Origin: Indioceanicola sp046045995
Lineage (GTDB): Bacteria > Pseudomonadota > Alphaproteobacteria > Azospirillales > Azospirillaceae
Direction of reading: 5' to 3'
DNA: 64,000 nucleotides
Assembly: GCA_046045995.1 (NCBI GenBank)
Contig: JBJOKR010000001.1
Location: 17,580-81,579 of the forward strand
Made by a program: the position numbers and the translations under genes. Below the pieces are notes generated by a model, which saw only the letters and a list, made by a program, of their open reading frames with translations, was not told where the DNA came from and searched no databases. Below, piece after piece: positions 58,805 through 64,000 of the stretch (position 1 is its first letter; every line of letters begins with the position of its first letter).

Positions 58805-60736
58805 ATGGTGCGGTTGCGGTGTCGTCCTGTGCGGTTCATTACTGCCTGTGGGGTAATTGCCCTGCTGTCGGCCTGTACGGCCGGGGCGGATCGGTTCGCC
58901 TATCACGACCGCGACGCCCGTTTGAGCCGCGCCGACATCCGCGATGGATTCGCCCCACGGCCGGAAGCAGAGGCTGCGCCAACGGTGGCGATCCCGCCTC
59001 TTGCCCCTGTGGCGGAGCCGGTGGTGACAACCCTTCCGTCCGCTGTCCGCCTGCTGACGGTGCAGAGCGATCCCGGCACGCCGGTGCGTGACCTTCTGCT
59101 GGCCATGGCGCGGACGGCTGGGGTGGATGCGGATATCGACCCGGCGGTGCAAGGGACGGTGCTGATCAGCGCCACCGACCGCCCATTCCTGGAAATCGTG
59201 GAGCGGGTGGCCGAACGCACGCGCCTGCGCTGGTCGTTCGAGGACGGCTACCTGAAGGTGGAGCCGGATACCCCGGTCCTGCGCAGCTACCGCATCGACC
59301 ACCTGAACCTGATCCGCGAAACCCAAAGCAGCGTGTCCACCGCCGCCAGCGTCTCCAGCTCCGCGGGCGGTGGGGGTGGTGGCGGTGCGGGGGGCAATTC
59401 CTCCGCCTCCTCCGTCACCGGTCAGGGGCAGGTGGATTTCTGGACGGAGCTGACGGCGAATATCGCCGCCCTTCTGGGTGTTGGGGCCGACGGCATGATC
59501 CCGGTGGTCCAGACCGCCCAGGCGGATGAGCCCACGGAGGCGGAGGCCGCCGCGGGCGGGGCCGGAGGTGCCGGTGCCGCCGCTGCGGGCGGTTTGACCG
59601 GCATGGCCCAATCCATGCTGGCCGGTGTCACCGGCGATGCCGCATCGGGCAATACCGGTGCGGGTACTGCCGCCGCGGGCGCGGGGGCCGGCGGTGCCGC
59701 CTCTGCATCGGCCGACGATGCGGGCGAAGACGGGGCAGCGGACGATGCCGCCCCCCGCCCCACCGTTCCGGCCGATCTGGTGCCCCAGTTCACGGTCAAC
59801 CGTCAGGCGGGTCTGCTGACCATCCGGGCCACCGACCGGCAGCATCGCATGGTCGCCGAATACCTGCGCATGCTGCGCCGGACGGTGAACGCCCAGGTCC
59901 TGATCGAGGCGCGGGTGGTGGAGGTGCTGCTGGAGGATGGATTCGAGTCAGGCATCAATTGGCGTTCCGTCTTCGGCGGCGTGTTCGAGGCGGGGGCCAG
60001 CTTCGGCACCATCGTGTCTGAACCGCCCTTCACCGGCACTGGTGGCGGCAACATCGTAACGCCCGGCCGGGCGACGCTGGCCCTGTCCAACAACGACATC
60101 ACGGCGGTGGCCAACCTGGTCCAGCGCTTCGGCACGGTCCGTACCCTGTCCAGCCCACGGGTGACCGTGGTCCAGAACCAGACCGCCGTGCTGAAGGTGG
60201 CGGAGAACCAAGTGTTCTTCCGTCTGGAATTCCAGACCCAGCAATCCCAGAACGGCGGCCTGTCCACGACCACCGTGTCCAGCGACATCAACACCGTCCC
60301 GGTGGGTGTGATCATCACGGTCCAGCCGTCGATCAACACCGAAACCGACCGCATCTCCCTTGCCGTCCGACCGACGGTGACGCGGATCGTGGAGTTCCTG
60401 TCGGACCCCGCCGTGGCCATCGCGTCGGAGAACCGGGTGCAGTCCCGGATCCCGGTGGTGGCGGTCCAGGAACTTGACAGCGTCGTCACCATGGGATCGG
60501 GACAGGTGCTGGTCATGGGCGGTCTGATGCAGGACACCACCCGCTCCACCGATGAAGGCCTGCCCGTCGCCGGGGAGGTGCCGCTCCTGGGTTCGCTGTT
60601 CAAGTCACGCGATGATGAGACAGTGAAAAGCGAACTGGTGATCTTCTTGAAGGCTACTATCGTCGACGGCGGCATCCTCGACGAATACGACCGCGAATTC
60701 TACAGGAACTATGGCCGGGACCGGCGTCCCTTGTAA
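58805..60736 (+). CDS. mshL: MSHA-type pilus secretin lipoprotein (MshL-like)
   Basis: A 643-residue outer-membrane secretin, the gated ring for pilus or type II-like secretion. It has a lipoprotein signal with lipobox LLSAC, a secretin N-domain (TVQSDPGTPVRDLLLAMARTAGVDADIDPAVQGTVLISA), the LRSYRIDHLNLIRETQSSVS segment typical of MshL, a long Gly/Ala-rich insert (residues ~185-310), and the secretin core (VNAQVLIEARVVEVLLEDGFESGINW; VRTLSSPRVTVVQNQTAVLKV; VPLLGSLFK). It heads an operon with two prepilins and an ATPase. The assignment to MshL and not GspD rests on the segment above and on gene order. Confidence 0.85.
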   Translation: MVRLRCRPVRFITACGVIALLSACTAGADRFAYHDRDARLSRADIRDGFAPRPEAEAAPTVAIPPLAPVAEPVVTTLPSAVRLLTVQSDPGTPVRDLLLAMARTAGVDADIDPAVQGTVLISATDRPFLEIVERVAERTRLRWSFEDGYLKVEPDTPVLRSYRIDHLNLIRETQSSVSTAASVSSSAGGGGGGGAGGNSSASSVTGQGQVDFWTELTANIAALLGVGADGMIPVVQTAQADEPTEAEAAAGGAGGAGAAAAGGLTGMAQSMLAGVTGDAASGNTGAGTAAAGAGAGGAASASADDAGEDGAADDAAPRPTVPADLVPQFTVNRQAGLLTIRATDRQHRMVAEYLRMLRRTVNAQVLIEARVVEVLLEDGFESGINWRSVFGGVFEAGASFGTIVSEPPFTGTGGGNIVTPGRATLALSNNDITAVANLVQRFGTVRTLSSPRVTVVQNQTAVLKVAENQVFFRLEFQTQQSQNGGLSTTTVSSDINTVPVGVIITVQPSINTETDRISLAVRPTVTRIVEFLSDPAVAIASENRVQSRIPVVAVQELDSVVTMGSGQVLVMGGLMQDTTRSTDEGLPVAGEVPLLGSLFKSRDDETVKSELVIFLKATIVDGGILDEYDREFYRNYGRDRRPL

Positions 60737-60798
60737 GGGCACGGGTGGTCATATTGTGTGGATCTGGAAATCTTGAGTGACATGAAGAGGAAAACGTC

Positions 60799-61506
60799 AT
60801 GACAGTGGAAAATCGGGCGGTCCGCCGCCGGCATGCGGAGAGCGGTTTCACCCTGGTCGAACTGGCGATCGTGCTGGTGGTGATCGGGCTGATCGTCGGC
60901 GGTGTGATCGGGGCGCAGAGCCTGATGAACAACGCGCGGGTCAACAACATCGACTCCTCGATGAACGGCTACGCCGCCTCCCTGCTCAGCTATTCGGGCA
61001 CCTACAGCGCCCTTCCGGGTGATGATTCCGGCGCCACGGGTCGGTTCCCGGCGGCACCGATCGGGGCGGCGAACGTTTCCAACACGACGGGCGGTACCGC
61101 CGCCGACGGTGATATCGACGGGACGGCACCGTTCGGCACCCCCGGTGCCACCATCACGACCACCAATGAGCAGCAGTTGGTGTGGCACCACCTGCGGGCC
61201 GCGGGCCTGATCGAGAACGACTCCCCCCACTGGGGCCAGCCGGGCGGTCCGTTCAGCGGCAGCTTCTTCGGCATCCAGAACAACGCCTTCGACATGAACA
61301 CGGGCATGTCGCTGTGCCTGTCGGCGGTGCCCCAGGCCCAGGCCGCCCAGTTCGACCAGCAGTTCGATGATGGGACGGCCAATTCCGGCAATGTCCGCGC
61401 CTTCGCCGTCGCGGGCGGCCGCCCGGCGACCAACGTGGATACCCAGGCCCCGTCGGCCGATTACAGCACGGCCGGCACCTACATCGTCTGCCGCCTGATG
61501 AGCTGA
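60799..61506 (+). CDS. Type IV prepilin-like protein 1
   Basis: A 235-residue protein with a class III leader cleaved before Phe in SG/FTLVELAIVLVVIG, with the conserved Glu at +5 and a hydrophobic helix. The mature part has a long N-terminal alpha helix (AQSLMNNARVNNIDSSMNGYAASLLSY) and then a Gly/Thr-rich globular region with GDDSGATGRFPAA and paired cysteines near the end. It is probably a pilin or pseudopilin of the apparatus whose secretin is just upstream. AAGAGG is eight bases before the ATG. Confidence 0.85.
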   Translation: MTVENRAVRRRHAESGFTLVELAIVLVVIGLIVGGVIGAQSLMNNARVNNIDSSMNGYAASLLSYSGTYSALPGDDSGATGRFPAAPIGAANVSNTTGGTAADGDIDGTAPFGTPGATITTTNEQQLVWHHLRAAGLIENDSPHWGQPGGPFSGSFFGIQNNAFDMNTGMSLCLSAVPQAQAAQFDQQFDDGTANSGNVRAFAVAGGRPATNVDTQAPSADYSTAGTYIVCRLMS

Positions 61507-61517
61507 GGCGGAAACGG

Positions 61518-62321
61518 GTGGTGCGACGGATGGGCGGACCACGGCGGCGTGAGGCTGGCTTCAGCCTGATCGAACTGGCTATCGTGATCGCGATCGTCGG
61601 GCTGATCAGTGTGACCGGCCTCAACCTCCTGGCCGGTTCCGTCCGCGCGACCCAGACCCGGACGACGCAGGATCGCCTTGACCTGGCGACGGAGGCGATC
61701 CTGGCTTTCTACATGGCGAACAACCGCCTGCCCTGCCCCGCCGACGGGGATCTGGCACCAGGGGATACCGGCTACGGGACGGCCTTGGGTGCGCCCGGGG
61801 CATGTACCATCACCGGCATCACGTCGGATAACGGTGTCCTGCCCTGGCGGACGCTGGGCCTGCCGGACCAATCGTCCATGGACGGCTGGAACCGGCTGCT
61901 GGGCTACCGGGTCTCCCCGGAATTGACGGCCGCCCCGGCGACGACGCCCGTGACCATGCCCCTGGTCCGGTACCAGGGGGAGACCACGGGCGGTATCCCG
62001 ACCGCCTTCGTGGTGATGAGCCATGGCCGCAACGGCCTGGGTGCCTGGCTTCCGGTCGGCAACCGCGCGGCCCAGGCGACAGCCAGCACCAACGAACTGG
62101 AGAATCTGGACGACAACACCGTGCTGATCGCCAGGGCCCAGACCCCGCCCGCCGGGGAAACCTATGACGACATCCTGGTATGGCTGACGCCGCAACAAAT
62201 GGTGATCCGCTTGGGCGGCGGGTTCACACCGATTCAGTGCTTGAGTGCGGGAACCTTGGTTTCATCGCCTACCGCGGACGTAGCGGCATTGGCCAATGCG
62301 GTCGCCGCCCGATGCCTGTAG
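61518..62321 (+). CDS. Type IV prepilin-like protein 2
   Basis: A 267-residue prepilin with the cleavage site EAG/FSLIELAIVIAIVG after a short basic leader (RRMGGPRRR). The globular part contains NNRLPCPADGDLAPGDTGYG and LPWRTLGLPD, a motif set often seen in large minor pilins. The start is either GTG 61518 or ATG 61530; both give a normal leader. It lies 11 bases after prepilin 1 and 7 bases before the ATPase. Confidence 0.85.
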   Translation: MVRRMGGPRRREAGFSLIELAIVIAIVGLISVTGLNLLAGSVRATQTRTTQDRLDLATEAILAFYMANNRLPCPADGDLAPGDTGYGTALGAPGACTITGITSDNGVLPWRTLGLPDQSSMDGWNRLLGYRVSPELTAAPATTPVTMPLVRYQGETTGGIPTAFVVMSHGRNGLGAWLPVGNRAAQATASTNELENLDDNTVLIARAQTPPAGETYDDILVWLTPQQMVIRLGGGFTPIQCLSAGTLVSSPTADVAALANAVAARCL

Positions 62322-62328
62322 CCCGCCC

Positions 62329-64000
62329 ATGACCGACACCCCCGCCCCCCAATCCGCTACCGCTCAGGCCGCCGCCGCCCGGCGGGAGGAGCGCGGCAGC
62401 CCGATCGGCCACCGCCTGCTGGCCCTGGGCCTGATCGGCAAGGACCAGTTGGAGATCGCGCTTCAGGAAAAGGCGCGGTCGCGCAAGATGCTGGGCACGA
62501 TCCTGGTGGAATTCGGCTTCATCACGGAGGACACCCTGTCCGCCGTGCTGTCCGAAAGCATGGGCATCGCCCGGTTCGACGCCAAATCCACCGTCATCGA
62601 TGCGGAGACGGCCCGCCTTCTGCCCAAGGAAACGGCCCAGGCCTGCCGATCCATCCTGATCGCCGTCGCGGGTGGGGTGGCGGATGTGGCCATGGTCGAT
62701 CCCTATGACGTGCTGGCCATCGACCAGATCCGCCGCCTGCTGCCCGCCCATGTCCAGGTCATCCCCCGGGTCTGCACCCCGGCCGACCTGGCGGAGGCGA
62801 TCGACCGGGCCTATGGCTATGAGATGTCGATCGACGGCATCCTGAAGGAGCTTCAGACCGGCCGCTTCGATCAGACCCTGGGCACGGAGGAGGGATACAC
62901 CCACCCGGTCATCCGCCTGGTCAACGCCATCCTGATGGATGCGGTGAAGGTCGGGGCGAGCGACCTGCATTTCGAGCCGGAGGCGCTGTTCCTGCGCCTG
63001 CGCTACCGCATCGACGGGGCGATGCACCAGATCCGCGCCTTCCACAAGGATCTGTGGCCCGCGGTCGCCCACCGGCTGAAGATCATCGCCGGCATGAACA
63101 TCGCCGACAAGCTGAGCCCGCAGGACGGCCGCTTCTCCCTGCGCCTGGGCAGCCGGGAGGTGGATTTCCGCGCCGCCGCCCTGCCCACCATCCATGGCGA
63201 AAACATCGTCCTGCGCGTGCTGGACAAGACCAAGAGTCTGAAATCCCTGGACCAGCTGGGCTTCAGCGACCACAACCGGGCCCAGTTGGAACTGGCGCTG
63301 AAGCGGCCGGAAGGCATCATCATCGTCACCGGCCCGACCGGCAGCGGCAAGACCACCACCCTGTACGGGATGCTGAGCCTGGTCAGCCGCATCGACGTGA
63401 ACCTGATGACGCTGGAGGACCCGGTCGAATACCAGCTTCCCCTGATCCGCCAGACCCAGATCCGCGAACAGACGGGCCTGCGCTTCGGGGAGGGGGTGCG
63501 CGCCCTGCTGCGCCAGGACCCGGACATCATCTTCATCGGGGAGGTGCGGGACGCGGAAACAGCACAGATGGCCCTGCGCGCCGCCATGACCGGTCACCAG
63601 GTCTTCACCACCCTGCACACCAACGACGCCATCGGCGCCTTCCCCCGCCTGTTCGACCTGGGCCTGCAGCCGCCCATGATCGCGGGCAGCATCATCGCCG
63701 TGCTGGCCCAGCGCCTGGTCCGCACCCTGTGCACCAGCTGCCGCCGCCCCCGGCCGGCAACGGCGGAGGAATGCCGCATCTTAGGCGCGTCGCCCGGCAA
63801 CCCGCCGGTGATCCATGAGGCGGTGGGCTGCAAGGAATGCCGCCACACCGGCTATCGCGGCCGGGTCGCCGTGGCGGAAGTGCTGCTGGTGGATGAACTG
63901 CTGGATGAAGCCATCGCCCGCGGGGCCGGGCGGGCGGAGGTAAGGTCCCTGCTGCGGCGCCAGGGCTTCCGCTCCATCGTCGATGACGGCCTTGCCAAGG
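62329..64000 (+). CDS. mshE: GspE/PilB/MshE-type assembly ATPase (incomplete, runs off window)
   Basis: At least 557 residues with no stop before the window ends. The N-terminus has a GspE_N/MshEN-like domain (LLALGLIGKDQLEIALQEKA; ILVEFGFITEDTLSAVLSE). The motor domain shows Walker A GPTGSGKTTT, the Asp box LEDPVEYQL, Walker B DPDIIFIGEVRD, the His box TLHTND and a tetra-cysteine zinc motif (CTSCRR ... CKECRHTGYRGR). It powers pilus or pseudopilus assembly from the cytoplasmic side. Start ATG 62329 follows the preceding TAG by seven bases. Confidence 0.92.
   Translation, partial: MTDTPAPQSATAQAAAARREERGSPIGHRLLALGLIGKDQLEIALQEKARSRKMLGTILVEFGFITEDTLSAVLSESMGIARFDAKSTVIDAETARLLPKETAQACRSILIAVAGGVADVAMVDPYDVLAIDQIRRLLPAHVQVIPRVCTPADLAEAIDRAYGYEMSIDGILKELQTGRFDQTLGTEEGYTHPVIRLVNAILMDAVKVGASDLHFEPEALFLRLRYRIDGAMHQIRAFHKDLWPAVAHRLKIIAGMNIADKLSPQDGRFSLRLGSREVDFRAAALPTIHGENIVLRVLDKTKSLKSLDQLGFSDHNRAQLELALKRPEGIIIVTGPTGSGKTTTLYGMLSLVSRIDVNLMTLEDPVEYQLPLIRQTQIREQTGLRFGEGVRALLRQDPDIIFIGEVRDAETAQMALRAAMTGHQVFTTLHTNDAIGAFPRLFDLGLQPPMIAGSIIAVLAQRLVRTLCTSCRRPRPATAEECRILGASPGNPPVIHEAVGCKECRHTGYRGRVAVAEVLLVDELLDEAIARGAGRAEVRSLLRRQGFRSIVDDGLAK

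Overview
The window is high-GC, densely coded DNA from a Gram-negative bacterium with an outer membrane. The mix of genes (an aerobic-type cobO/cobQ cobalamin set, paired serralysin-like RTX metalloproteases, a large type VI secretion locus, MSHA-type pilus genes) fits an alphaproteobacterium of the Rhodospirillales/Azospirillaceae kind. That placement is an inference from gene style, not from a marker gene. No rRNA, tRNA or CRISPR array was seen.

Layout. 1-4.2 kb: the end of a TonB-dependent receptor (probably for vitamin B12) and a tight cobU-cobO-cobQ operon. 4.3-8 kb: an acyltransferase behind a 13-C tract, an SGNH acetylesterase and a 2OG-Fe(II) oxygenase. 8-13.1 kb: two tandem paralogous RTX metalloproteases, each ending in five 41-residue repeats. 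13.3-15.2 kb: a coiled-coil membrane protein and a degenerate PiT-family transporter.

15.4-48.6 kb is one T6SS island built of three transcription units. The + unit (15.4-32.8 kb) runs SH3 lipoprotein, WD40-caspase protein, VgrG, DUF4123 adaptor, a natural TssB-TssC fusion, Hcp, a giant mosaic protein with an AT-richer C-terminus, two unknowns, TssE, TssF and TssG. The - unit (43.8-32.8 kb) runs Hcp, TssA, TssB, TssC, a very short TssM-like protein, TssL fused to a DUF4384-like domain, an OmpA-domain protein, TssK and a probable membrane-toxin/immunity pair. A second - unit (48.6-44.2 kb) holds ClpV and a caspase/EF-hand/DUF4384-like protein, and a PAAR gene lies between the - units. The island therefore encodes two sheath sets and two tubes but one baseplate. 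It has no TssJ and no full-length TssM, and it carries two caspase-fold proteins. This is the best candidate for an undescribed system in the window.

48.7-56 kb is a decayed accessory zone. It holds a TetR pseudogene, an IS5-type transposase remnant interrupted by a 112-bp inverted-repeat element, an AT-rich stretch, an LprI-like protein, a lectin-like gene with an in-frame amber codon, and an AAA ATPase fragment joined by deletion to a DUF4157 fragment. The last two look like remains of an extracellular contractile injection system (eCIS). A four-gene operon with a GH108 muramidase follows. 56-58.4 kb has a ChrR-like cupin protein, a pyridoxamine-phosphate-oxidase-fold protein and a LysR regulator. 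58.8 kb to the end starts an MSHA-type pilus/secretion operon: secretin lipoprotein, two prepilins and a GspE/MshE ATPase that runs off the window.
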